A stretch of DNA of 64,000 bases from Lutispora thermophila DSM 19022 (GTDB lineage: Bacteria > Bacillota > Clostridia > Lutisporales > Lutisporaceae). Both the position numbers and the translations under genes were made by a program. This document shows, one piece after another, positions 27,357 to 37,775 of the stretch. The stretch is taken from contig NZ_FQZS01000007.1 in assembly GCF_900142105.1 (NCBI RefSeq), positions 1 to 64,000 on the forward strand, in the 5' to 3' direction. The notes under the pieces were generated by a model. That model was not told the origin of the DNA. It searched no databases and saw only the letters and a list, made by a program, of their open reading frames with translations. Position 1 is the stretch's first letter. Each line of letters starts with the position of its first letter.

Positions 27357-28454
27357 TCAAATGACCGCTTCCTTTGTTTCCTTATCAAAGATGTGGATTT
27401 TATCCACATCAAAGTATAAATTCATATAACTTCCTATGGCACCCCTATATTTAGGCTCTGCCTTCACCACCAAGCTGCTGTCCATAATTTCAAAATATAA
27501 TATGTTCTCAGAACCCAAATTTTCCATAAGCTCTAACTTCAATGACAAAGCTTCTCTCTTGTTTTCTTGATCAAGCATTATGTTCTCAGGTCTAATACCC
27601 ATTATTACCTCTTTATCTATATATCCTGATTTCAGCAGCAATTCTGATACATCAGCAGACATCTTCACCTTAAAGGTTCCAAATCTCAGATATATGCCAC
27701 CCTCTTCTTTAGCCACACGGGCATCAATAAAATTCATTTGAGGATTTCCTATGGTAGAAGCTACAAACACATTGGCAGGCTTGTCATATATGGTCTGGGG
27801 ATCAGCAACCTGCTGTACAACACCTTCATTCATAACTACTATCTTAGTCCCCATAGTCATGGCTTCCGTTTGATCGTGAGTAACATATATAAATGTTGTG
27901 TTCAACTTATGGTAAAGCTTTACAATCTCTGCCCTCATCTGTACTCTCAGCTTGGCATCAAGATTTGATAAAGGCTCGTCCATTAGAAATATTCTGGGGT
28001 TTCTGACGATAGCTCGCCCCAGAGCCACTCTTTGTCTCTGTCCTCCTGAAAGCTCATGGGGCTTTCTCGTAAGCAGGTCATCTATTCCAAGTGATTTTGC
28101 TGTTTCAGTGACCTTATTATATATCTCCTTCTTGTTTACCTTCCTCATTTTCAATCCGAAAGCCATATTATCATAAACGGACATATGGGGATAAAGAGCA
28201 TAATTCTGAAAAACCATAGCAATATCTCTATCTTTAGCTTCAATATTATTCATCAGTTTATCATCTATATAAAGCTCTCCTTCTGTTATCTTCTCAAGTC
28301 CCGCTATCATCCTGAGAATAGTTGTTTTACCACAGCCTGAAGGTCCTACCAGCACCACAAATTCCTGAGAATCTATGCTCAGGTTCAGATTCTTAACAGC
28401 ATGAAAGCCATTGCCAAATATCTTATTTACATTATTAAGCACAACCTTGCTCAT
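27357..28454 (-). CDS. ABC transporter ATPase of the MalK/UgpC/MsmX type
   Basis: 365 residues: Walker A GPSGCGKTT (about 37-45), Q-loop in AMVFQNYALYP, signature LSGGQRQRVALGRA, Walker B IFLMDEPLSNLDAK, H-loop VTHDQTEAMT, and a C-terminal TOBE-type regulatory part with GIRPENIML. This ATPase class energises CUT1-family carbohydrate importers. It is the last gene of an unusual operon that also encodes two CUT1-type permeases, an HlyD-type adaptor and a MacB-like membrane protein; its start overlaps the end of the latter by 20 bp. It is the only ATPase gene in the operon. Confidence 0.93.
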   Translation of the reverse strand: MSKVVLNNVNKIFGNGFHAVKNLNLSIDSQEFVVLVGPSGCGKTTILRMIAGLEKITEGELYIDDKLMNNIEAKDRDIAMVFQNYALYPHMSVYDNMAFGLKMRKVNKKEIYNKVTETAKSLGIDDLLTRKPHELSGGQRQRVALGRAIVRNPRIFLMDEPLSNLDAKLRVQMRAEIVKLYHKLNTTFIYVTHDQTEAMTMGTKIVVMNEGVVQQVADPQTIYDKPANVFVASTIGNPQMNFIDARVAKEEGGIYLRFGTFKVKMSADVSELLLKSGYIDKEVIMGIRPENIMLDQENKREALSLKLELMENLGSENILYFEIMDSSLVVKAEPKYRGAIGSYMNLYFDVDKIHIFDKETKEAVI

Positions 28455-29823
28455 TTTTTACCCCCACACTTTCTGACTCCACAAATTTGCTTCCTTTAAC
28501 CACAGCTATAGTAAAAAATCCTGCCCACAATAATATCATTGATTTAATAGAAAGCTCTACAGGAAGACCCATGCTATAAATGATAAGATAAGACAGCAGA
28601 ATTGAAACTGCATAACATAATCCCAATCCTTTCACAGCTTCCAACATACTACCATAATGAGCTCTTATGTTTTTCAACATAAAGAATAATATGTAAATCT
28701 CGCAAATTAAAGCCACAAGGAAAATCATGCTTCCCTGCTTATTCAAGAAGCTAATGATCAAGTTATTATGATGCATATAAGAATAATCCGTCCTGATAGT
28801 TTCCATTAAGGCTTTTTTCCCAATCCCCAAAATTTCACTTATGCTGGTTGGATCTTCTGGAAATCTTTCCGGTAATATATATAAATCAAAAGATATTTCT
28901 TTCCATATAAATATTATGGCGGTTAAAATTCCTGCCGTTTTTCCAAAGGCTATTAAAAACTTTACCCATATGATTTTGATTACATCGGAAAAATAGTTTT
29001 CTTTCAAATAGCTTTTTATAAGAGCTATAAACTTTCCAGATATATCATAAATTACAAGCAACAGATTCCATATCAAATATATACCTGTGATAAACAGCAA
29101 TATGTCAAACCTCTGCCTGCTTATTATGCCTATGCTGTTCCAATCCTCAATATAAAAATCATCAGTATTTCTGCCAGTCAAAGTAATTTTATCCTCTATG
29201 ACGGATCTATCCAATGAACCCTTCTCTGCTTTAAGCTCAATATTTGCAATACTATAGCTTCCATTTGCATCATCCATTGTGTTCAAAGGTATGTATGCAT
29301 ATGTTAAATCTTTCTCAATAAGCCTGCCGGCTATGGAAGTATCATTACCTGTAATTCCAATGACTTTAAACTTTTTATCAAATATTTTTACATCTAAGCC
29401 TATAATGTCATCTGAACCAAAGATGCTTGCTGCCAGTTCTTCATCTAATACTGCAACATAGCTTTCATTGTCATAATCAATTTCATTTAGAAAAGAGCCT
29501 CTTTTTACTCTCATATTATAAAATTCGTTGAAGTCACCTTTTATGCCGCATATGACAGCTTCTTTTCTTGATTTCTCCCATGCCACCTGTCCTTTATCAA
29601 GGGCATAACAAGTCATAAGCTCCGGATTCAATGTCCTTTCCAATTCTTCTATATCACTTACATCAAAAGCATTTTCTATCAGTGAATCTCCCTTAAGCCT
29701 TATGGTGAAGCAATCATATCCTACACTGCCATGAACGTCCTGAGATTTTAAATATATGGATCTTGTAAGAATCATACAAAAGATAAAAGCAAATATGATT
29801 GCATATGAACCCTGTTTTTTCAT
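28435..29823 (-). CDS. MacB/FtsX-like membrane protein with an extracytoplasmic core domain
   Basis: 462 residues. A first membrane helix (about 7-24) is followed by an extracytoplasmic domain (about 30-235) that has the MacB-core pattern MRVKRGSFLNEIDYDNESYVAV... GLDVKIFDKKFKVIGI, then further membrane helices spread to the C-terminus. Canonical MacB/FtsX permeases have four helices and their own ATPase; this one has no own ATPase and an unusual C-terminal half with extra soluble loops. It sits between the HlyD-type adaptor and the MalK-type ATPase genes. That placing suggests it is a part of the same machine, but the link is by context only. Confidence 0.7.
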   Translation of the reverse strand: MKKQGSYAIIFAFIFCMILTRSIYLKSQDVHGSVGYDCFTIRLKGDSLIENAFDVSDIEELERTLNPELMTCYALDKGQVAWEKSRKEAVICGIKGDFNEFYNMRVKRGSFLNEIDYDNESYVAVLDEELAASIFGSDDIIGLDVKIFDKKFKVIGITGNDTSIAGRLIEKDLTYAYIPLNTMDDANGSYSIANIELKAEKGSLDRSVIEDKITLTGRNTDDFYIEDWNSIGIISRQRFDILLFITGIYLIWNLLLVIYDISGKFIALIKSYLKENYFSDVIKIIWVKFLIAFGKTAGILTAIIFIWKEISFDLYILPERFPEDPTSISEILGIGKKALMETIRTDYSYMHHNNLIISFLNKQGSMIFLVALICEIYILFFMLKNIRAHYGSMLEAVKGLGLCYAVSILLSYLIIYSMGLPVELSIKSMILLWAGFFTIAVVKGSKFVESESVGVKNEQGCA

Positions 29824-29839
29824 TCACCTCCACCTCGCT

Positions 29840-31114
29840 TTATTTTTCCAGTATTACTTGGCATCCATCATCCAGGCTCTTATTGCTGTAAACTACCACG
29901 GTTTCATTTCCCAGCAAACCTGAACGCAAACCAACATAGTTGTTATCCGAATCCCCAATGGTAACACTTTTCCTCAACACATAATATTCCACGCCCAAGG
30001 GCCCTTCCTTCTCTTCCAATACATACACAAATTCTCCCTGGCTGTCCTTTTTAACTGCAGACCTGGGCACTATAACATCATAGGAACCAACTTTCTTCCT
30101 TAGATACAGCTCCCCCGCTTCTCCCCCGGATAAATCTGCATCTTCCAATTCCACTGTCACAATTTTTATGCGGTAATCATTCTGCTTATCACTTATGGCT
30201 TTTATTTCACCATCTATGATCTTGTTCCCCTGGTTTTTAATCCTTATCTCAACCTGATCTCCCAGGCTTATATACTTGCAAAGTTCACTGTTCAAATCCA
30301 CTTTCATCTCAAAACCGCTCTTCATATTATCCATTACATACGCAGGTACTGAATCATATGCCATCATGCCTTTTTTGAAGTTAATTTCTTTTACAATGCC
30401 ATCTGATGGAGCCACAATAATGCAATTCTTAATATCTTCCTCTATATCTCGTATATCCAGTTCCTTCTTGATTATATCCAGCTTTGCAGCCTCAATATCC
30501 CTGCTGCTATTCTCCATCTCCCGTTCCAATTCTTCTTTCAGATTCTCAAGCTTTGACTTTACATCATTATAATCTTTTTCCTTTAATTCATAGTTGTACC
30601 TTGACTCTAATCCCTTTTCATATAATTCCTTATACAATAGATAATCCTTTTCTTTGTAATAGATGTCATCCTCCAGCTCCTTCATCCTTTTCTCATAGTC
30701 TTTAACCAAGTATGAATCCCTATGAGATACCAGCCTGTCATACTGAAGCTTAAGCTCTAATAGTTCAATATTATTTCTCTCAAGTTCCTTCTCCAAGTCC
30801 CCTTTATCAATCACCATAATAACGTCGCCTTTTTTTACTTCATCGCCTACGCTAACCCTTATGTCCTTTACCTGAGCTCTTACGGACACATAGTGCTCTA
30901 TCCTTTCCTTAGCTGTGATAATGCCATTACCCGTTATTTCTTTAGCCAGACTGCCGGAGCTTATGGTCTCGGTTCTGACTTTAGGCAATGTCCAGCTGTA
31001 AAAGCTTTTGGAGAAAAAAGTGAGAAATATGATGACACCAAAGAAAACTTTGGCTAAATCCAATATTCTTTTCTTTCTGTCCAATATAGGCTTTTTTATT
31101 TCAGATGTGTTCAA
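29840..31114 (-). CDS. HlyD/MacA-type membrane fusion (adaptor) protein
   Basis: About 425-432 residues: an N-terminal membrane helix (about 27-45), a barrel/lipoyl-like half (about 58-90, GSLAKEITGNGIITAKERIEHYV), a long coiled coil (about 105-205), then the second lipoyl half (IVAPSDGIVKEINFKKGM) and beta-barrel parts. It normally joins an inner-membrane pump to the envelope. The frame opens at ATG 31135, but a TTG at 31114 has AAAGGAG nine bases before it and overlaps the previous gene less (14 bp rather than 35), so I take that start. It lies in an operon with sugar-type permeases, an odd partnership. Confidence 0.8.
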   Translation of the reverse strand: MNTSEIKKPILDRKKRILDLAKVFFGVIIFLTFFSKSFYSWTLPKVRTETISSGSLAKEITGNGIITAKERIEHYVSVRAQVKDIRVSVGDEVKKGDVIMVIDKGDLEKELERNNIELLELKLQYDRLVSHRDSYLVKDYEKRMKELEDDIYYKEKDYLLYKELYEKGLESRYNYELKEKDYNDVKSKLENLKEELEREMENSSRDIEAAKLDIIKKELDIRDIEEDIKNCIIVAPSDGIVKEINFKKGMMAYDSVPAYVMDNMKSGFEMKVDLNSELCKYISLGDQVEIRIKNQGNKIIDGEIKAISDKQNDYRIKIVTVELEDADLSGGEAGELYLRKKVGSYDVIVPRSAVKKDSQGEFVYVLEEKEGPLGVEYYVLRKSVTIGDSDNNYVGLRSGLLGNETVVVYSNKSLDDGCQVILEK

Positions 31115-31982
31115 CCTGGTCCACTCCTTTATCATTTATGACAGAATGTGAAATACCTTCCACCAGATAATTTTCTCCGTATAAAAACATGAGCAGCATA
31201 GGAAGCATATATATTAATGCGGCAGCAAAAGCAATGCCTAGTTCCCCTTTGTTTACATTGGCAAGATATATAGAAAGGGGATATTTATTGGCATCCTTCA
31301 AAAATATCAAAGGCTGCTCCACCATGTTCCAGTTGTCAATAAAGGATAATATGGCTAGTGATGCAATGCCTCCTTTTGATATGGGTAGAACTATTTTGAA
31401 AAAAATCTGCATCAATGAACAGCCGTCTATTCTTGCTGCTTCTATATATTCATTGGGAATTGTCATCATAAACTGTCTCAGCAAAAATACTCCAAAAGCC
31501 CCGAAGACTCCCGGAAAAATTATTGCTGAGTATCTATCTATAAGACCTAACAAATCCAAGGTAATGTAATTGGGCACCAAAGTCACCTGAAAAGGCATCA
31601 TCATGATGATGATATAGATAAAAAACAAAAAATCCCTGCCTTTGAATTTCACCTTGGCAAAAACAAAGGCGGCCATGGAGGATATGATGACCTGTCCTGC
31701 TACAATAGGCAAAACTACAAAAACAGAATTCCAAAACATTCTCAAAAACTTAGATTTAGCGATTAGCACATCATAATATTGTCTTATGGTTACAGATCTG
31801 GGTATTAACTTTATGGAAAAAAACTTATTCTCCTCTGTTTCCCCATCGTAACTGCTGTAGTTATCTGCTATCTCTGAACTGCTCATAAAAGAGTTTGTCA
31901 CTGTGACAATCAGAGGAAACAGCATCAGCAGAGCCATAAGCATGAGAAATGCAGTTGTCATCTTGGGCTTCAATCCTTTCAT
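31101..31982 (-). CDS. Carbohydrate ABC transporter permease, MalG type
   Basis: 293 residues with six membrane helices and the CUT1 EAA loop EYIEAARIDGCSLMQIFFKIVLP (the EAA---G contact with the ATPase; about residues 190-206). MalG-type permeases pair with a MalF partner, here the neighbouring gene 12 bp upstream. The 3' end overlaps the adaptor gene, showing tight coupling. Substrate cannot be deduced; the associated binding protein is a propeller-fused form rather than a standard sugar-binding protein. Confidence 0.9.
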   Translation of the reverse strand: MKGLKPKMTTAFLMLMALLMLFPLIVTVTNSFMSSSEIADNYSSYDGETEENKFFSIKLIPRSVTIRQYYDVLIAKSKFLRMFWNSVFVVLPIVAGQVIISSMAAFVFAKVKFKGRDFLFFIYIIIMMMPFQVTLVPNYITLDLLGLIDRYSAIIFPGVFGAFGVFLLRQFMMTIPNEYIEAARIDGCSLMQIFFKIVLPISKGGIASLAILSFIDNWNMVEQPLIFLKDANKYPLSIYLANVNKGELGIAFAAALIYMLPMLLMFLYGENYLVEGISHSVINDKGVDQVEHI

Positions 31983-31993
31983 ACTTCCACCCC

Positions 31994-32866
31994 CTAATTG
32001 CCTATGGCATCATTAATTTTCTTTTGCACCTTGAACAGAATGAAGACAAATATATAAATCACCAAAGTCATCAATATGGCGGCAGTCACCAGCTTGTGAT
32101 AATCCAGCTTCCTGAAAGCATTATTCATGTAATGCTGAAGCATATATATGCTTTGATGCGGATAATCTCCTGCCAGAAGATATACCTCTCTGAATACCTT
32201 AAAGGAATTGATGATGGATATAATTATTACAAAAAATGTGGTAGACATAAGATATACCAGTGTGATATTGAAAAATTTGGCCACAGGTCCTGCCCCGTCT
32301 ATGCTGGCTGCTTCATAGTATTCCTTGGGTATACCTTGAAGTCCGGCAAGAAATAGAACTATATTATATCCCACATTCTTCCATACATATATTATAATAA
32401 CGGCTATCATGGCATAAGATGAATTCAACCAATCAATGGGAGCTATATCAAATAGTTTGAAAAAGCTGTTTAGAAATCCTCTGTAGTCAAATAACAGCTC
32501 AAAGAATATTATGACAGAAGCCACAGGCACTACCAGCGGCACAATAAAGGCAGTCCTGAAGCCATGGGAGAAATGTATTTTGCTATTTAAAAGCAACGAT
32601 AGCAACAAAGAAATGACAACGATAAGTGGAACACTTATTCCTGTAAATATAGCTGTATTTTTTACTGCTTGCTTATAAGCTTCATTATTAATCAGATTTA
32701 TGTAGTTTTGCAAACCTACGAAATTTCCATTTATAGGGCTGTCAAAGAAAGAATATATTATCATCCATATAAATGGGATTATATAAAATATCAATAAGCC
32801 TATAAGGCTTGGCGCAATAAGAATCAGAGCCATTATAGTTTCCTTTTTTCTATATTTCGAAAACAT
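31994..32866 (-). CDS. Carbohydrate ABC transporter permease, MalF type
   Basis: About 290 residues, six membrane helices, and the EAA loop EYYEAASIDGAGPVAKFFNI (about 190-206). It is preceded by GAGGAAG at the ATG at 32866; in-frame starts further up (32899) are less well placed. It begins about 150 bp after the binding-protein gene, with no own promoter or terminator evident. With the MalG-type gene it forms the heterodimeric channel of a CUT1 importer. Confidence 0.88.
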   Translation of the reverse strand: MFSKYRKKETIMALILIAPSLIGLLIFYIIPFIWMIIYSFFDSPINGNFVGLQNYINLINNEAYKQAVKNTAIFTGISVPLIVVISLLLSLLLNSKIHFSHGFRTAFIVPLVVPVASVIIFFELLFDYRGFLNSFFKLFDIAPIDWLNSSYAMIAVIIIYVWKNVGYNIVLFLAGLQGIPKEYYEAASIDGAGPVAKFFNITLVYLMSTTFFVIIISIINSFKVFREVYLLAGDYPHQSIYMLQHYMNNAFRKLDYHKLVTAAILMTLVIYIFVFILFKVQKKINDAIGN

Positions 32867-33019
32867 AATAATCTTCCTCATTGTATTATGATTATGCACA
32901 ACGCATTAAGTATTCCGCATATCCATCATACTGACTGATAACATTATTCCTCTAGAATTTTTCACTTTATACAGAATCATTATATCAAATTTTACCATAT
33001 AGGACAATAAATGATAAGA

Positions 33020-35170
33020 TTACTCATTAAGATACAGCTCTACCTTGTTCTGAACAGCCTTGGCTGTTTCTTCCACACTTTTTTCATTTTTCATATATTT
33101 CTCTATTTCATTCCATATTAGCTTATCCAGTTCTTGATCATAGGAGGAAATCTTGTTTATTTTTGCCATATAGCCTTTAAGATGTCCTATATCCTTCTCT
33201 GTAGGCCTGTACCATTCGGGAGGTATTTCATTCGTCTCCCTAAGCATATCTGCCATGGATTTTTCATCTGCTTTTTTATTAACAGGTAAATCATTGCTCT
33301 CACTAAGCTTATACTGTACTTCTTCAGATAAAAACAGTTTTATGAATTCACATGCCTCCCCCTTGTATTGGGAATTGCTGTTGATGGCTATGCTTCGGGC
33401 ATTCACTTCTCTTATATCGGTGCTTAATCCTCTGATCTCAGGAATTATATGAAAGCCATCATAATACATACCATATGTCCATATATGCTTATAGCTATAA
33501 AACGAAATAGGAATAAATAATATATCTTCAGGTGCAAGCTCACCGTCAGAACGTATAATTTTCTTAACATCTAAATCAGGATGCAGTAATTTCCCATCAA
33601 CCATGCGCCTCATAAGCTCCAGTGCCTGCATAAATTCCTGACTGTCAAATCTGGCAACCTTGTTTTCTTTATCAATATAGTAGTTAATATCTTCGTAAAT
33701 TATATAATAATATAACTCTTCATGCTCCATCTTAGGAAGTATATAGAACTTTTCCTTAGAGCTGCTGTTAGCCTTTACAACTATATTATAAAGCTGCTCC
33801 CAAGTCATATCTTCCTTTAAAACAATTCCCTTTTGCTCCATGAGCTTGGTATTCACCAAAAAACAATTTATACTGTAATCAACAGGTAGACAGTAAAACC
33901 CATACTCTGCTTTTGATGCATTTATGAGATTTTCATTATAATCTTCTATATTAAAGCTTTCATTCTTATTGATAAATTCCTCCAGATTCACAAGAATGCC
34001 TTTCTCTATGTAATCTGTTAGAAGAAAGTCACTAAATATAATATCTGGTCCTTTTCCTGCCATCAGCTCTGTATTCAACTTTTTTATAGTTTCTTTATCT
34101 GACATCTCACTGATAACATTAATCTCTATATCAACATCTGGATGTTCTTTCTCATATTGTAAGGCTACATTTGAAAAAATATTATCAGCATAATAAGTTA
34201 CGTATATGGTCAATCTCTTCTTATCTACCTCTGAGGCGCTCTTCTGGTTTTTATCCTGCTTTATGAAGCTGATGATACTTGACTTTTTACCATTATAGTT
34301 TTGAACATATATCACTTCCTCATCATCTACTATGAATCCATCTATATAATCGAAGGCTGACAGTTCTTTGATATCCAAAAGTCTTTCCTCTATATCACCA
34401 TTAAAATCATAGGTAAAAATGACACCGTTTTGAATGCCATATAGCTTGCCTGTGCCCAAGTTGCAATATATATGTTCCGGCGCATCCACATTTTTTAATT
34501 CCTTCTCCCATACAAATTTATCATTTTGGAGATTTATTTTTTGTAAATAGCTTTTTCCCCCTGTATTTCTTTGCAGCAATATAATATTATCCATATAATC
34601 TATAGCAAAATCTGAATATTCAGCTCTATCCCAGTTTCTTGTAGTATTCAAGTTTTTGTCCAGCACCTCAACCGTCCCATCACCTTTAAGAACATAGATG
34701 TCTCCTTTTTTATCTATCATCATCTTGTTTATATATTTTCCTTTTAAAGATTCTGCGTTTCCCTTTATTTCCCTTACAATCTCATCTCCTAATCTCTGAC
34801 CCTGTTGGTCGTATATTGCCAGCTCCATTATCATTCCAGTCACTTCACTGCCGTTTCTATTTTGATTTTGAAAAAGGGTATATAGCTTGTCCTCATCATC
34901 GTATGCAAGAGCCATGATTCCTTTAAAGGTGTCAGGAATTTCTCGCAGTAATGCTCCTTTATTATCAAATATACGTATCTTCTCCTTTTCTTCATCAAAT
35001 ACTGCAACCTCTCCTTTGCTATTGATACATAGGCTGGAGAAGTATTGCAAATCCATAGCATTACTTAAATCAAAAGCCTCATAATAGTATGGTCTTTCTT
35101 CCATGGTATCCTTGGAATTGGATGTACCCAACAGCTCTACAGCCTGTCATGGAAAACAGCATTGAAAATA
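33020..35170 (-). pseudogene. Propeller/solute-binding lipoprotein, copy 1, frameshifted and cut by IS21
   Basis: The frame of 703 codons (open from 35131) encodes an N-terminal region of repeated blade-like units (about 15-290; e.g. GEVAVFDEEKEKIRIFDNKG, INSKGDIYVLK-like KKGDIYVLKGDGTVEVLD) followed by an extracellular solute-binding domain (about 305-700; YADNIFSNVALQYEKEHPDV, ELMAGKGPDIIFSDF) ending in QNKVELYLNE. Upstream in another frame lies a lipobox (SMTGCRAVG). Comparison with copy 7 (58.7 kb) shows one extra G after the lipobox (GTTGGGTAC versus GTTGGTAC), and the signal sequence is interrupted by the IS21 element. It is the binding-protein gene of the hybrid ABC operon, so the operon is probably decoupled from its receptor. 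Confidence 0.8.
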
Positions 35171-35308
35171 TACATATAATTCTGATTATGTTAATGGTAA
35201 AATAAAAGCATCAAAAAAGGGAAAGAAAATCCCTCAGTAGGGATACTAAAAAATTCCTTTTAGTTAAGAATGAAAATATAGATTCTGAGCTAAAAGGAGG
35301 AAAGAAAG

Positions 35309-36784
35309 GTGCTGAGGGAAGCTATGTATACAACAATAAAAACCCTTTTTGATAAAGGATATAACAAAACTCAAATTGCTAATATGTTAGGGATAGATAG
35401 AGGAACTGTTAGAAATGTATTAATAAGAATCGAAAAGGGAGAAGAAATTAAAAGGAAACCAGTTTCATCTATCTTAGATCCCTATAAAGAAATAATTAAA
35501 ACAAAAATTAATCAAGAGTTAAGTGCAAAAAGAATATTTCAAGATATACAGGAATATGGATATACAGGCTCCTATGATACTGTAAAGAAATATGTTGGTA
35601 AATATAAAAAATCACATACAAAAGTGTATATGGTAAATAATACTCTACCAGGTGAAGAAGCTCAAGTTGATTTTGGATATATCGGGAAAATACCTGACCC
35701 TACGGGTAAGTTTAAAAAAGCATGGGTATTTTGCATGATACTTTCCTATTCAAGACTTATGTACTGTGAAATAGTATTTAATCAAGAAGTTGAAACATTC
35801 ATTAGATGCCATGAAAATGCCTTTAAATATTTTGGTGGAGTACCTAAAATAGTTAAGATAGATAACCTTAAAGCTGCTATACTTGAAGCTAATTTTTATG
35901 AACCTATATATCAAAGAGAATATAAGGAGTTTGGTAAATACCATGGCTTTTCTTCTATACCATGTAGAGTAAAGACCCCTACTGATAAAGCTAAAATTGA
36001 ATCTGGTGTTAAATATGTAAAGAATAATTTCTTTAAAGGGCTTAGCTTTAAGACATATGAAGAATATACAGATAAATTAAAGTCTTGGTTAGACGATATA
36101 TGTAATGTTAGAATACATGGTACTACTAAAAAAATTCCCAAGGAAGTGTTTGAAGGTGAAGAAAAGCTAGCATTAATGCCACTTCCTATTGAAAAATATG
36201 ATTTTTCTGTATGGGCTACAAGAAAAGTAAATACAAATTGTCATATATGTTATGAAAGTAACTTTTATTCGGTTCCGTATAGATTTATTAATAGCGAAGT
36301 TACTCTATGGGTTTGTAATAAATTAAACAAAATATACAGCAATTATGAACTAATAGCTACCCACCTAAAAATGGAGGGTAAAAGTCAATTTTCAACTAAT
36401 ACTGTCTATTACCCTGACTATAAAGTAAAAACTAAAATACAGCTGCAGTTAGAGTATAGACAAAAAATGGAGATAATAGGGCCAAATGCTTTAAAATTTT
36501 TCGACTGTATTTTAGATGAGTAAAAAAATCACTGGGGCAAACCAATATATGGTGTACTTAAACTAGCAGAAAACTACGGCTATGAAGTTATAGAAAAAGC
36601 ATGTAAAAGAGCATTAATCTTTAATTCATTAAAATATCAAACAATAAAAAGTATATATGAAAAAGGTTTATATATTCTTGCGCTAGATAATACTGAAAGC
36701 CTTGTAACAAAAGATAATATGGATGATTTATCAAGACCTCTTTCAGAGTATGTGAAACTATTAAGTCTGAAGGAGGTGAGATAG
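35309..36784 (+). pseudogene. istA: IS21 transposase IstA, interrupted by one in-frame stop
   Basis: An N-terminal helix-turn-helix (KTQIANMLGIDRGTVRNVL) and the DDE catalytic residues (Asp in EEAQVDFGYIG, Asp in KIDNLKAAI, Glu in KAKIESGVKY) are visible in the first 404 codons. The frame then meets TAA at 36521-36523, but translation in the same frame continues to 36784 with the usual IstA C-terminus (NHWGKPIYGVLKLAENYGYE, EKACKRAL). One nonsense change (for example TTA to TAA) separates the parts. Read-through or a sequencing error are the other possibilities. Confidence 0.85.
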
Positions 36785-36785
36785 C

Positions 36786-37532
36786 ATGAATACTTCGATC
36801 ATTAAAAACTTAAAAAACTTAAAGCTTTCCGGTGTAATTAAGACCCTTGAAACCAGAAACCAGCAGGCAATAAAAGAAAATTTATCATACATAGAATTTT
36901 TAGAATTACTTATTGATGATGAGCTGTCAAACCGTAAAGAAAACAGCTATAAAAAACGCACACTAAAAGCTCACTTTCCGGCTTTTAAGACATTAGAAGA
37001 ATATGATTTTAATTTCCAACCATCTCTAAATAGGCAAGAAATATATAACCTTGCTACATGTGAATATATACGAAAAAAAGAAAATGTGGTTTTTATAGGT
37101 CCTCCAGGCACCGGTAAAACCCATTTAGCCATAAGCCTTGGAGTTAATGCTCTAAGGCAAGGATATAAAGTTATTTTTACAACTGTATCTGAGATGATGA
37201 GTGTATTATTTGAATCTAAGGCAGATAACTCATATCATCAAAAGCTAAAGTACTATTTATCTCCAGACTTACTTATACTAGATGAACTGGGATTTAGGAA
37301 GCTAAATGAGCATATTGTTGACCTTTTTTATGAAATTATCTCCAAAAGATATGAAAAAGGTTCAGTTATCATTACTTCAAATAAATCTTTTGATGAATGG
37401 GGAAATATATTCTATGATTCAATTTTAGCATTAGCTATTCTAGATAGAATTGTTCATCATTGCCATTTAGTCTTAATTAAAGGTGAAAGTTTTAGAATGA
37501 AAGAACAAAAAGAAAGATTCGATTCCAACTAA
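36786..37532 (+). CDS. istB: IS21 helper ATPase IstB
   Basis: 248 residues, AAA+ protein of the DnaC/IstB type: Walker A GPPGTGKTHLA (about residues 102-112) and Walker B LLILDELGF. It assists target capture by IstA. The start lies 2 bp after the istA stop, with GGAGGTGAG directly upstream, so the two are co-translated. The frame is intact. Confidence 0.93.
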   Translation: MNTSIIKNLKNLKLSGVIKTLETRNQQAIKENLSYIEFLELLIDDELSNRKENSYKKRTLKAHFPAFKTLEEYDFNFQPSLNRQEIYNLATCEYIRKKENVVFIGPPGTGKTHLAISLGVNALRQGYKVIFTTVSEMMSVLFESKADNSYHQKLKYYLSPDLLILDELGFRKLNEHIVDLFYEIISKRYEKGSVIITSNKSFDEWGNIFYDSILALAILDRIVHHCHLVLIKGESFRMKEQKERFDSN

Positions 37533-37601
37533 ATTTTTTTACCCAAAGTGGTGGATTTTCTTTCCCATTTTTGCGGGATTTTTATTGACAATAACAATAA
37601 T

Positions 37602-37630
37602 AGTATATAAAAATAGCAATATCTTCTCAA
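37602..37630 (-). promoter_or_regulatory. Sigma-A promoter upstream of lipoprotein copy 1, now cut off by IS21
   Basis: Read on the minus strand: TTGAGA, a 17-bp spacer, TATACT. The same promoter with the same spacing and homologous flanks stands before the second LytTR regulator (63040-63068). The IS21 right end lies only 12 bp downstream of the -10 box, so transcription enters the element in antisense instead of the operon. Confidence 0.7.
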
Positions 37631-37693
37631 CTTTACATGCAATGTAGCTTATCCCTTAACCACAAAGGCTCCTTAAGTACATGAACATATAAA

Positions 37694-37754
37694 AAGCCCC
37701 TATCTATCTTAGTGTAAAAGTTGTTTTCTTATACACTAAGATAGATAGGGGCTT
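37694..37754. terminator. Bidirectional terminator behind the agr-linked gene pair
   Basis: A perfect 23-bp stem: left arm 37694-37716, right arm 37732-37754 (AAGCCCCTATCTATC... / ...GATAGATAGGGGCTT). It follows the pair's last gene. A diverged copy with two compensated base changes stands at 58777-58837. Confidence 0.85.
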
Positions 37755-37775
37755 GATTAAGCACTAACATATCTA

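Larger units (their letters stand above)
35189..37590. mobile_element. IS21-family insertion sequence
   Basis: About 2.4 kb, bounded by TGT (35189) and ACA (37590). The two ends share the inverted segment GGGAAAGAAAATCC about 30 bp and 25 bp inside the tips. It carries istA (broken) and istB. Target duplication could not be identified with certainty. It lies between a promoter (37602-37630) and the coding part of lipoprotein copy 1. Confidence 0.85.

Noticed and set aside
36521-36523. istA stop considered as programmed frameshift
   Set aside because: The reading frame does not change across the stop, so it is not a -1 or +1 shift; a nonsense change or read-through fits better.
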